DNA of 53,475 nucleotides from an uncultured Halomonas sp. GTDB lineage: Bacteria; Pseudomonadota; Gammaproteobacteria; Pseudomonadales; Halomonadaceae. Positions 17,085 to 24,125 of this stretch are shown one piece after another. The DNA is taken from NCBI RefSeq assembly GCF_947501415.1, contig NZ_CANMVL010000006.1:1-53475 (forward strand), written 5' to 3'. The notes under the pieces are model-generated. The model had not been told where the DNA came from, did not search any database, and saw nothing but the letters and a program-made list of their open reading frames with translations. The translations under genes and the position numbers were made by a program. Position 1 is the first letter of the stretch. Each line of letters begins with the position of its first letter.

Positions 17085-17112
17085 TTGAGCCGGGGCGAGG
17101 GGCCCGTATAAT
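17085..17112 (+). promoter_or_regulatory. Promoter of the 97-residue unknown gene
   Basis: TTGAGC (17085-17090), 16-bp spacer, perfect TATAAT (17107-17112), 35 bases before the start codon. Confidence 0.65.
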
Positions 17113-17147
17113 GCCCACCCTTTCACTTAGCATAGCCAGGAGGCAGC

Positions 17148-17441
17148 ATGGCAGGCGGATTTCGGCGCGGTAATCGACAGCGCACACCCAAGCTGGAGGC
17201 ACGCGGCGAGCTCCAGTCCGTGGAGCGCGAAGGCCCGTTCAAGGAGTGGCTGGGCATGCCCGACCTCTACCGCTACCAGCTGGTAGTGGAGGGCGAGACC
17301 TACAGCTACCAGACCGAGGATGCCGAGCTTCCGGTGGTCGTCGGTGATCGAGTGGTATTTCGCTACAAGGAGACCAAGGCCGGCAGGTGGGTCGACCGAA
17401 ACTCTCTGGGCAAGGCGATTGATCCCTCAGATTATCAATAG
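17148..17441 (+). CDS. Small basic protein of unknown function
   Basis: I do not recognise this gene. It has 97 residues. The first 16 are very basic (FRRGNRQRTPK). The rest is predicted to be mostly beta-strand: LYRYQLVVEGETYSYQT, ELPVVVGDRVVFRYKE, KAGRWVDRNSLGKAI. The pattern of a G-D-R-V-x-F strand after a short loop is reminiscent of OB-fold or SH3-like nucleic-acid-binding proteins (inference only). Its promoter is close to consensus and AGGAGG precedes the ATG, so it should be well expressed. It stands alone between dnaB and a DUF6482 gene. Confidence 0.75.
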   Translation: MAGGFRRGNRQRTPKLEARGELQSVEREGPFKEWLGMPDLYRYQLVVEGETYSYQTEDAELPVVVGDRVVFRYKETKAGRWVDRNSLGKAIDPSDYQ

Positions 17442-17466
17442 CTTGCGGAACTCACCAGGGATGCCG

Positions 17467-17506
17467 ATGTCATATCTTTGACATGCAGTCGTCACCCCGG
17501 TGTCAT
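17467..17506 (+). promoter_or_regulatory. Promoter with overlapping inverted repeat before the DUF6482 gene
   Basis: Perfect -35 TTGACA (17478-17483), 17-bp spacer, weak -10 TGTCAT (17501-17506). An inverted repeat ATGTCA (17467-17472) / TGACAT (17479-17484) overlaps the -35 and could be an operator. Confidence 0.4.
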
Positions 17507-17559
17507 CCGTGGGTGTCAGGCTGCCAGGAACTTCAACGATAAAATGCCTGGAGGGATCC

Positions 17560-17862
17560 ATGGAATTTCACGAGCTAAAGGCCTTCGCGGCCCATCACGA
17601 CAACTACGAGATTCGCGTCATCGGCCATGCCGGCAGCCGCTTCTATCAAGTGGAGCTGGAGGATATCGAGGGTCAGCGTCATATGCTGACCCGTAAAGGC
17701 AAGCCGGTGCTATTCCGCTCGCTGGAAGATGTCTACGTGGAGCTCAAGCGTGCCGGTATCCACCGTGCCTACCTGGTGCAGCAGGTGCCCCACGATGAAG
17801 TGATCGGTCGCGAGACTCACTATCAGGAGCCGCTGACCTCACGCATGCCGCTGGTGTTCTGA
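17560..17862 (+). CDS. DUF6482-like small protein
   Basis: 100-residue soluble protein. Visible features: start MEFHELKAFAAHHDNYEIRV, a beta-rich middle (FYQVELEDIEGQRHML) and a conserved-looking segment ERH/RSLEDVYVELKRAGIHRAYLVQ. I associate this pattern with the DUF6482 family of gammaproteobacteria, whose function is unknown. GGAGGGA precedes ATG 17560; a longer in-frame start at 17500 lacks a ribosome site. Convergent with the DCC gene. Confidence 0.8.
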   Translation: MEFHELKAFAAHHDNYEIRVIGHAGSRFYQVELEDIEGQRHMLTRKGKPVLFRSLEDVYVELKRAGIHRAYLVQQVPHDEVIGRETHYQEPLTSRMPLVF

Positions 17863-17888
17863 GCCGCCCTCGCGAACAGGGCCTCGCT

Positions 17889-18284
17889 TCACTCCTTCCC
17901 CTGCCGTTCCAGCCAGCGTCCCAGACGTAGACGACGGCGGGCAAACCAGCGGTACCCCGCATCCATCAGCCCGCCGATCCCTGGCAGGGTGCTCATCCAG
18001 ACCAGCCGTCGATAGCCCAGCACCGCGTAGAGGGCACGGCTGGCGTCCATTCCCACGAACCAGCGACCGTCCGCGTCGCGCACGTGCAGCTGGCCCATCA
18101 TCGCCTCAACGCTGCGGCCCAGCGGCGCGGCATCGAAATTTGCGGCCTGGATATCCACCAACGTGACACGCTCGCGGCGCGGGTGACGTGTCAGCCAGGC
18201 GACCTCCCGCTGGCACAGCGGGCAGTGGCCATCATGGAAGAGGGTCACCGGTGCGCGGGCAGTGAGGGTGGCGTGTCGGGTCAT
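17889..18284 (-). CDS. DCC family thiol-disulfide oxidoreductase-like protein (DUF393)
   Basis: 131 residues. The N-terminal LFHDGHCPLCQREV carries the DxxCxxC signature that names the DCC family, with a thioredoxin-like context. Exact substrate unknown. The ATG overlaps the stop of the photolyase gene (ATGA at 18281-18284), so the two are translationally coupled. DCC genes often sit beside photolyase or cryptochrome genes in gammaproteobacteria. Confidence 0.88.
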   Translation of the reverse strand: MTRHATLTARAPVTLFHDGHCPLCQREVAWLTRHPRRERVTLVDIQAANFDAAPLGRSVEAMMGQLHVRDADGRWFVGMDASRALYAVLGYRRLVWMSTLPGIGGLMDAGYRWFARRRLRLGRWLERQGKE

Positions 18285-19879
18285 CTGGGAGTCTCCTCGA
18301 CGCCAGCATAGCCCGCCCGGTGATCGCCCTGACCATGGGCGTGTGAATAGGTGGGTGCGGCATCGAGTTGCTCGAGGAAGGCGCCGGCCTGATCGCGCAT
18401 GGCGTTGCGTTTCTCCTCGCTCATGCGCGACAGGCTGCCGTAGATCAGCTTCATGCGCGGATTGGTGCTCAGGGTATCGGCGTGGCGCTCCAGAAAGTCC
18501 CAGTAGAGGCTGTTGAACGGGCAGGCGTCGGGCCCCGTTACCCGCTTGGGGTCGAAACGGCAGTGCCGGCAGTGATCGGACATGCGATCGATATACTTGC
18601 CCGAGGCGCAGTAGGGCTTCGAGCCCATCAGCCCGCCATCGGCGTGCAGCACCATGCCCAGGGTGTTGGGCAGCTCCACCCACTCGCAGGCGTCGGCGTA
18701 GACCGCCAGATACCAGTCGCAGAGCGCCTCGGGTGCCACATCACAGAGCAGGGCGAAGTTGCCCGTCACCATCAGCCGCTGGATATGGTGGGCATAGGCG
18801 TTATCGCGGGTCATCTCGATGGCGCGGCGCAGGCAGCGCATCTCGGTCTCGCCGTCCCAGAAGAAGCTCGGCAGGCCACGCCGGGCGCCCAGGGCGTTGC
18901 CGCGCTTGTAGTCGGGCATCCGGGTCCAGTAGAGCCCGCGGACATATTCGCGCCAGCCCAGCACCTGACGGATGAAGCCCTCCACCGAATTGAGTGGCGC
19001 TCGCCCCTCGTGGTATTCGCGCTCGGCGGCTTCGCACACCTCCCGAGGGGAGAGCAGCCCCAGATTGAGCGCCGCCGCGAGCCGCGAATGGAACAGGAAG
19101 GGCTCACTATCGCTGATGGCATCCTGGTAGCGACCGAAGGCGGGCAGCAGGTGCTCGATGAAATGGCGCAGGTCGACCAGTGCCTGGCGCCGCGTCACCG
19201 GCCAGTGGAAGCCCTCCAGGCTGCCGAAATGGTCGCCGAAGTGTTCTGCCACCAGGGCGATCACCGCACGAGTGGTGGTGTCATGGCGATGACGGGGCGG
19301 CGCGGGCACCGATAGCCCAGCCGGCAGCGGCTCACGGTTGTCGTGGTCGAGGTTCCAGCGGCCGCCGGCGGGCCCGTCGCCCTCCATCAGCAGGCCGCTG
19401 CGGCGCCGTTGTTCCCGGTAGAAGTACTCCATGCGCAACGACTTGCGGCCGCCTGCCCAGGCCGCGAAGTCGTCCGGCGTGGTATAGAAGCGGTCGTCCT
19501 CGAGGAGTCGCCAGGGCAGGGTGGCGTGCTCACGCTCGCGCATCGCCTGCCACAGCCGCCACTCCCCGGGGCGCACGACCCGGATCTCGTCGCAGGCGTG
19601 GAGTGTGGCCAGGCGCTGTGCCTCCGTCATCAGCTCCTGGGTATTGTCGGGGTCATCCAGGGCACTGTAGTGCACCCGATAGCCACGCTTGCGCAGTGCC
19701 GCGGCGAAATGGCGCATGGCGGCGAGGATCAGAGCGATCTTCTGGGGGTGGTGTGGCACATAGCGCCCCTCGGCGGAGACCTCGCAGAGCGCCACTACCG
19801 CGTTGACGGGCAGATCGCGGAGACTGGAAAGCGTCAGGCTGAGCTGGTCGCCGAGCACGAGCACCAGGGGACGGGACAT
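18281..19879 (-). CDS. Iron-sulfur bacterial photolyase/cryptochrome (FeS-BCP)
   Basis: Member of the deoxyribodipyrimidine photolyase-related group typified by PhrB and CryB, which repair (6-4) photoproducts or sense light and carry a 4Fe-4S cluster. 532 residues. N-terminal Rossmann-like antenna domain (LVLVLGDQLS at residues 5-14) and C-terminal FAD domain. Cluster cysteines at 349, 437, 440 and 453 (MRCLRR, DHCRHC, DACPFNSLYW) match the spacing I recall for PhrB. Starts at ATG 19879, only about a dozen bases after an inverted repeat that may control it. Overlaps the DCC gene; divergent from hemH. Confidence 0.93.
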   Translation of the reverse strand: MSRPLVLVLGDQLSLTLSSLRDLPVNAVVALCEVSAEGRYVPHHPQKIALILAAMRHFAAALRKRGYRVHYSALDDPDNTQELMTEAQRLATLHACDEIRVVRPGEWRLWQAMREREHATLPWRLLEDDRFYTTPDDFAAWAGGRKSLRMEYFYREQRRRSGLLMEGDGPAGGRWNLDHDNREPLPAGLSVPAPPRHRHDTTTRAVIALVAEHFGDHFGSLEGFHWPVTRRQALVDLRHFIEHLLPAFGRYQDAISDSEPFLFHSRLAAALNLGLLSPREVCEAAEREYHEGRAPLNSVEGFIRQVLGWREYVRGLYWTRMPDYKRGNALGARRGLPSFFWDGETEMRCLRRAIEMTRDNAYAHHIQRLMVTGNFALLCDVAPEALCDWYLAVYADACEWVELPNTLGMVLHADGGLMGSKPYCASGKYIDRMSDHCRHCRFDPKRVTGPDACPFNSLYWDFLERHADTLSTNPRMKLIYGSLSRMSEEKRNAMRDQAGAFLEQLDAAPTYSHAHGQGDHRAGYAGVEETPR

Positions 19880-19889
19880 GGCTTGATCT

Positions 19890-19923
19890 CAGGTTGTACA
19901 AATAAGATTGATAGTACAACCTG
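19890..19923. promoter_or_regulatory. Inverted repeat with TGTACA half-sites between photolyase and hemH
   Basis: Perfect 10-bp arms CAGGTTGTAC (19890-19899) and GTACAACCTG (19914-19923). Read as half-sites it is TGTACA (19895-19900), 12 bases, AGTACA (19913-19918). I recall TGTACA-type repeats as operators of B12-dependent LitR/CarH photoreceptors in pseudomonads and other bacteria; a similar box precedes the second photolyase gene. The regulator is not in the window. Confidence 0.5.
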
Positions 19924-19998
19924 ATCGCCGCCGCCGCGAGGGGCCTGATACACTAGCCCCGTCTTCATCAACCGAGCGTATCGCCAAGGAGCCAACTC

Positions 19999-21087
19999 AT
20001 GACCACCACGATCCAGGATTCGGCCAATCCCGGCATGGACCATCCCGGTAGCGGGCGCCTGGCCCATGCACCGGAGGATCATCCGCCGATTCCTCATGCC
20101 CGGGTCGGGGTGGTGCTGGTCAACCTGGGCACCCCGGATGCCACCGACTACAGGTCCATGCGTCGCTACCTCAACGAGTTCCTCTCCGACAAGCGAGTGG
20201 TGGACTATCCCCGCTGGAAGTGGCAGCCGCTGCTGCAGCTGATCATCCTCTCGCGCCGTCCCTTCAAGTCCGGCGAGGCCTATCGCGGTATCTGGAACAC
20301 CGAGAAGGATGAGAGCCCATTGCTGACCATTACCCGGGAGCAGACCCGCAAGGTGGCCGAGGGGCTCGAGGCGCGCCATGGCGACCGGGTAATGGTCGAC
20401 TTCGCCATGCGCTACGGCAACCCCTCCACCGACAGTGTACTCAGGCGCCTGCAGTCAGCGGGCTGCGAGCGGATTCTATTCTTTCCGCTCTATCCGCAGT
20501 ACGCCTCGCCGACCACCGCCACCGCCAATGATCATGCCTTTCGTACCCTGATGAAGCTCAAGTGGCAACCGGCGATTCGCACCGTGCCGGCCTACTTCGA
20601 ACACCCGCAATATGTCGAGGCCCTGGCCAACAGCGTGCGCGAGGCCTATGCCGCCGCCGAGACGGCACCCGAGGTGCTGGTGGCCTCCTATCATGGCGTG
20701 CCCAAGCGTTTTCTGATGGAGGGGGACCCCTACCACTGCCAGTGCCAGAAGACCACGCGGCTACTGCGCGAGGCGCTGGGCTGGGAAGAGGGGGCTATCC
20801 AGACCGCCTTCCAGTCGCAGTTCGGACCCGAGGAGTGGGTGGGGCCGGCGACCGTGGATCATGTCGCCGAGCTGGCGCGCCAGGGCAGGAAGCATATTGC
20901 TGTGGTGTCGCCGGCCTTCTCCGCCGACTGTGTCGAGACCCTGGAGGAGATCGAGGAGGAGATCCGCGATGCCTTCCTCGAGGCCGGTGGCGAGACCTTC
21001 ACCTATGTGCCCTGCCTCAACGAGCGGGACGACCATATCGCGGCCCTGCTGTCGATCATCGACAACGAGCTGGGGGGCTGGGTATAG
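19999..21087 (+). CDS. hemH: Ferrochelatase
   Basis: Last step of protoheme synthesis: inserts Fe2+ into protoporphyrin IX. 362 residues, about 40 more than E. coli HemH, mainly through an N-terminal extension (to about residue 33). The catalytic His 232 lies in SYHGVP and the conserved Glu 313 in ADCVETLEEI. Starts at ATG 19999 after AAGGAG. It is transcribed away from the FeS-photolyase and shares its regulatory region. Light makes protoporphyrin toxic, so co-regulation with photoprotection would make sense (inference). A hairpin at the stop separates it from the convergent Mrp operon. Confidence 0.96.
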   Translation: MTTTIQDSANPGMDHPGSGRLAHAPEDHPPIPHARVGVVLVNLGTPDATDYRSMRRYLNEFLSDKRVVDYPRWKWQPLLQLIILSRRPFKSGEAYRGIWNTEKDESPLLTITREQTRKVAEGLEARHGDRVMVDFAMRYGNPSTDSVLRRLQSAGCERILFFPLYPQYASPTTATANDHAFRTLMKLKWQPAIRTVPAYFEHPQYVEALANSVREAYAAAETAPEVLVASYHGVPKRFLMEGDPYHCQCQKTTRLLREALGWEEGAIQTAFQSQFGPEEWVGPATVDHVAELARQGRKHIAVVSPAFSADCVETLEEIEEEIRDAFLEAGGETFTYVPCLNERDDHIAALLSIIDNELGGWV

Positions 21088-21105
21088 GCCCGCCACTGGC
21101 GGGCC
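21087..21105. terminator. Hairpin between hemH and mrpG
   Basis: Perfect 8-bp stem GGCCCGCC / GGCGGGCC with an ACT loop, overlapping the last base of the hemH stop. No U tract on either side. It lies between convergent genes. Confidence 0.5.
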
Positions 21106-21116
21106 GGAGGGTGATA

Positions 21117-21509
21117 TCAGTCGTAGCCGCGGTCCGGATGGGGTACCGGCTTCTCGCCGACCTCCTCGCGGCGCAGCTCGGCCGGCCGGCCGGCGGTCTT
21201 CTCCACGTGCTTGAGTTTCAGGTGAAGCCCGGTCTTGGCCAGCAGGTGGGCGCTGACCGGCGCGGTGATAAACAGGAAGATGGTGATCAGCACCTCCTGA
21301 ATATCCGGCTTTCCTTCGCTCGCCCAGAAGTAGATCATCGAGGCGCCCAGCATGCAGCCGATGCCCAGGGTCGTGGCCTTGGTGGGGCCGTGCAGGCGCA
21401 TGTAGAAGTCGCGTAGATGGGTCATGCCCAGCGAGCCGATAAAGATGAAGGCGCCGCCGGCCACCAGCAGCAGGGAGGCGACTCCCTCGATAAGTAAGTG
21501 CAGCGTCAT
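21117..21509 (-). CDS. mrpG: Mrp antiporter subunit G (group 2 operon)
   Basis: Small subunit of the multisubunit Na+(K+)/H+ antiporter in the inner membrane. 130 residues with three transmembrane helices (about 10-28, 45-62 and 70-92), the motif TRMH-like FYMRLHGPTKATTLG after helix 1, and a charged cytoplasmic tail. Last gene of the minus-strand mrpA-C-D-E-F-G operon; nine bases follow the mrpF stop. Confidence 0.92.
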   Translation of the reverse strand: MTLHLLIEGVASLLLVAGGAFIFIGSLGMTHLRDFYMRLHGPTKATTLGIGCMLGASMIYFWASEGKPDIQEVLITIFLFITAPVSAHLLAKTGLHLKLKHVEKTAGRPAELRREEVGEKPVPHPDRGYD

Positions 21510-21518
21510 GGTGTCCCC

Positions 21519-21788
21519 CTATTCGATGATGTCGCCGCGCAGCAGGTACTTGCACACCGCCACGGTACTGATGAAGCCAAGCATGGCGATCAGCAGCGCC
21601 GCTTCGAAGTAGGTCTTGGTATCCAGCCAGAGTCCCAGCAGCACGATCAGGGCGATGGAGTTGATATACATGGTGTCCAGCGCCAGCAGGCGGTCGGGCA
21701 TGTCCGGGCCGATGGTCAGTCGGTAGACATTCAGCGCCATGGCTGCCACAACCAGGGCCAGGCTGGTCCAGAGTGCAACCTCAATCAT
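21519..21788 (-). CDS. mrpF: Mrp antiporter subunit F (group 2 operon)
   Basis: 89 residues, three transmembrane helices. The family motif GPDMPDRLLALD is at about 27-38, followed by a helix with conserved acidic and alanine-rich faces. Its start overlaps the mrpE stop by four bases (ATGA), so translation is coupled. Confidence 0.93.
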   Translation of the reverse strand: MIEVALWTSLALVVAAMALNVYRLTIGPDMPDRLLALDTMYINSIALIVLLGLWLDTKTYFEAALLIAMLGFISTVAVCKYLLRGDIIE

Positions 21789-22279
21789 TCGTAGATCTCC
21801 TTCAGCGGCCGCTCGTAGCGCTCGCGAATGGTCTCGATCAATGCATCATCGTCCTCCACGTCGAGGGCATGAATCAGCAGCGACTTGCCATCCAGGCGCA
21901 GATTGGCCGAGACCGTGCCCGGCGTCAGGCTGATGGTGTTGGCGAGCAGGGTGATGGTGAAGCGGTTCTCCAGCATCAACGGGTACTCGATGAAGTGAGG
22001 CCGCATGCGCCGCCAGGGGTTGAGGATCAGCCAGGCAACCTGAAGGTTGGCAGTGACGATATCGCCGAGTACACGCAGTGCGAAGCGCAGCAGCAGGGCC
22101 GGTTTCTTGACATGGGGCTGTGTGTCCCAGAAACGGTGGGTTGCCAGTGGGATCGCCACCGCCAGTGCGCCGCCCAGCAGGATATGGCCGAAGGCGACGC
22201 TGCGTACCATCAGCAACCAGACGATCAGCAACAGAATCGACAGCAGTGGTGTCGGCAGCCAGGAGCGAGGCTGGATCAT
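21785..22279 (-). CDS. mrpE: Mrp antiporter subunit E (group 2 operon)
   Basis: 164 residues. Two N-terminal hydrophobic segments, then the conserved region with ANTISLTPGTVS near 110, typical of MrpE/MnhE. Starts at ATG 22279 inside the mrpD stop (ATGA overlap). Needed for assembly or activity of the complex in characterised systems. Confidence 0.93.
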   Translation of the reverse strand: MIQPRSWLPTPLLSILLLIVWLLMVRSVAFGHILLGGALAVAIPLATHRFWDTQPHVKKPALLLRFALRVLGDIVTANLQVAWLILNPWRRMRPHFIEYPLMLENRFTITLLANTISLTPGTVSANLRLDGKSLLIHALDVEDDDALIETIRERYERPLKEIYE

Positions 22280-23784
22280 GGAGCATCTCCCTCGTTGTTC
22301 AGCAAGGCGCGTGTCAGAACCTCGGGGTGGGCCAGCTGCTCGGCGGTGGCGTCGGTGTAGTCGACCAGCGGGCCGGCCAGGGCCACCATCAGCGGGGCGG
22401 CACCGATCAGCCAGGCGACGCCGAACCACTGACGCCGGGGCAGGTGCTGGCCATCGGCCGAGCCGGTGCTGCGCCAGAACAGTGTGGAGCCCGCCCGCGA
22501 CAGCGCAATGATGGCGGCGAGGCCGCTGAGCAACAGGATCGGCCATAGCCAGGCACGCTGGACTCCCTCGGCGGTGGCCATCAGCAAAGCCTTGCCGATC
22601 GCCCCCGAGAGTGGCGGCATGCCAGCCACGGCGATGGCGGCGGCGAAGAACAGGGCGGCGAGCCACCCCCCCTGGCGAAGCGGCTGACCCTTGACCAGGC
22701 GGGTGCCCGCCTTGCCGCGCTGGGCGCCGATCATTTCGGCGAGCAGGAAGAGGCCGCCGGTGACCAGGGTGGTATGGATCAGGTAGTAGAGCAGGGCGGA
22801 GACCGCCGCTGGAGTGCCGATGCCGATCCCCGCCAGCAGGGTACCCACCGAGACCAGCACCAGATAGGCCACCAGCAGGCGCAGGTCCCGCGCGGCCAGG
22901 GCGCCGAGGGTAGCCACCGCCAGGGTGCCCAGCGACAGCCACCATACCCAGCCCTGCTCCAGGTCTGCCAGGGGGCCGGCGGCTTCACCGAAGACCAGTG
23001 AGTAGACCCGCAGAATGGCGTAGATCCCCACCTTGGTCATGATGGCAAACAGTGCCGCCACCGGAGCGGGTGCCGCGGCATAGGCCTTGGGCAGCCAGAA
23101 GTAGAGCGGCAGAATGGCTGCCTTGAGGCCAAACACGACCAGCAGCATCAGGGCGCCCGCTACCACCAGCCCTTCATGCTCGGCAGGCAGTTCGCTCAGG
23201 CGAACGGCCATGTCGGCCATGTTGAGGGTGCCGGTGGCCCCGTAGAGGATGCCGACACTGATCAGGAACAGCGAAGACCCGGCCAGGTTGAGCACCACAT
23301 AGTGCACCCCGGACATGATCCTCTCCTTGCCGCCGCCATGAAGCAGAAGCGCGTAAGAGGCGAGCAGCAGGACCTCGAAGAACACGAACAGGTTGAACAG
23401 GTCGCCGGTCAGGAAGGCGCCATTGATCCCCATCAACTGCCACTGGAAGAGACCGTGGAAATTGCTGCCGCGCTCGTCGTCGCCGGCACAGGCGAACACC
23501 ACGGCACCCAGTGCGAGGATGGAGGTGAGCAGCACCATCATGGCCGAGAGACGGTCGAGTACCAGAGCGATGCCGAACGGAGGTTGCCAGTCGCCCAGGG
23601 CGTAGTAGGTCACCTCGCCGCCGGCGGCTCGGGCCACCAGGGCGATGCTTATCAGCAGCAGGGCCAGGGTGGCGCCGACCCCGACCAGGCGCTTCAGGCG
23701 CACGCTGCCCTGGCGCTGGAAGAGCAGCAGGATGCCCACCACCAGTGGCACTACCACCGGCAGCACGATCAGATGAGTGCTCAT
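22276..23784 (-). CDS. mrpD: Mrp antiporter subunit D (group 2 operon)
   Basis: 502 residues, about 14 transmembrane helices; homologous to the NuoL/M/N proton-pumping subunits of complex I. Landmarks: the HFGLFQWQ-like region and FEVLLLASYALL (conserved Glu of TM5), and FGLKAAILPLYFWLP, where the Lys of TM7 is required for proton transfer in relatives. Starts within the end of mrpC (ATGA overlap). Confidence 0.95.
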   Translation of the reverse strand: MSTHLIVLPVVVPLVVGILLLFQRQGSVRLKRLVGVGATLALLLISIALVARAAGGEVTYYALGDWQPPFGIALVLDRLSAMMVLLTSILALGAVVFACAGDDERGSNFHGLFQWQLMGINGAFLTGDLFNLFVFFEVLLLASYALLLHGGGKERIMSGVHYVVLNLAGSSLFLISVGILYGATGTLNMADMAVRLSELPAEHEGLVVAGALMLLVVFGLKAAILPLYFWLPKAYAAAPAPVAALFAIMTKVGIYAILRVYSLVFGEAAGPLADLEQGWVWWLSLGTLAVATLGALAARDLRLLVAYLVLVSVGTLLAGIGIGTPAAVSALLYYLIHTTLVTGGLFLLAEMIGAQRGKAGTRLVKGQPLRQGGWLAALFFAAAIAVAGMPPLSGAIGKALLMATAEGVQRAWLWPILLLSGLAAIIALSRAGSTLFWRSTGSADGQHLPRRQWFGVAWLIGAAPLMVALAGPLVDYTDATAEQLAHPEVLTRALLNNEGDAP

Positions 23785-24125
23785 CGGCGCCCCTCCCCGG
23801 CTTCATGCTTGCGGCCATCCACATGGTCATTGCCCGCCTCGCTGCGCGCGCGCATCGCCAGGATCACCACGAAGGCGGTCATGGCGAAGCCGATCACGAT
23901 GGCGGTCAATACCAGCGCCTGGGGCAGTGGGTCGGCGTACTCCTTGACGCCGTTGATCAGTGCGGCGCCATCGGTGGTCAGCCCGCCCATGGAGAACAGA
24001 AACAGGTTCACCGCATAGGAGAGCAGGGTCAGGCCCACCACGACGGGGAAGGTGCGTGAACGCAGGACCAGGTAGAGTCCGCTGGCGGTAAGTACGCCGG
24101 TGGTGATGGCGTAGAGGCTTTCCAT
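23781..24125 (-). CDS. mrpC: Mrp antiporter subunit C (group 2 operon)
   Basis: 114 residues, NuoK-like with three transmembrane helices. The family motif [18 protein letters not shown] is at about 64-81. The ATG shares one base with the mrpA stop (TGATG). The C-terminal tail is charged and poorly conserved. Confidence 0.95.
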   Translation of the reverse strand: MESLYAITTGVLTASGLYLVLRSRTFPVVVGLTLLSYAVNLFLFSMGGLTTDGAALINGVKEYADPLPQALVLTAIVIGFAMTAFVVILAMRARSEAGNDHVDGRKHEAGEGRR

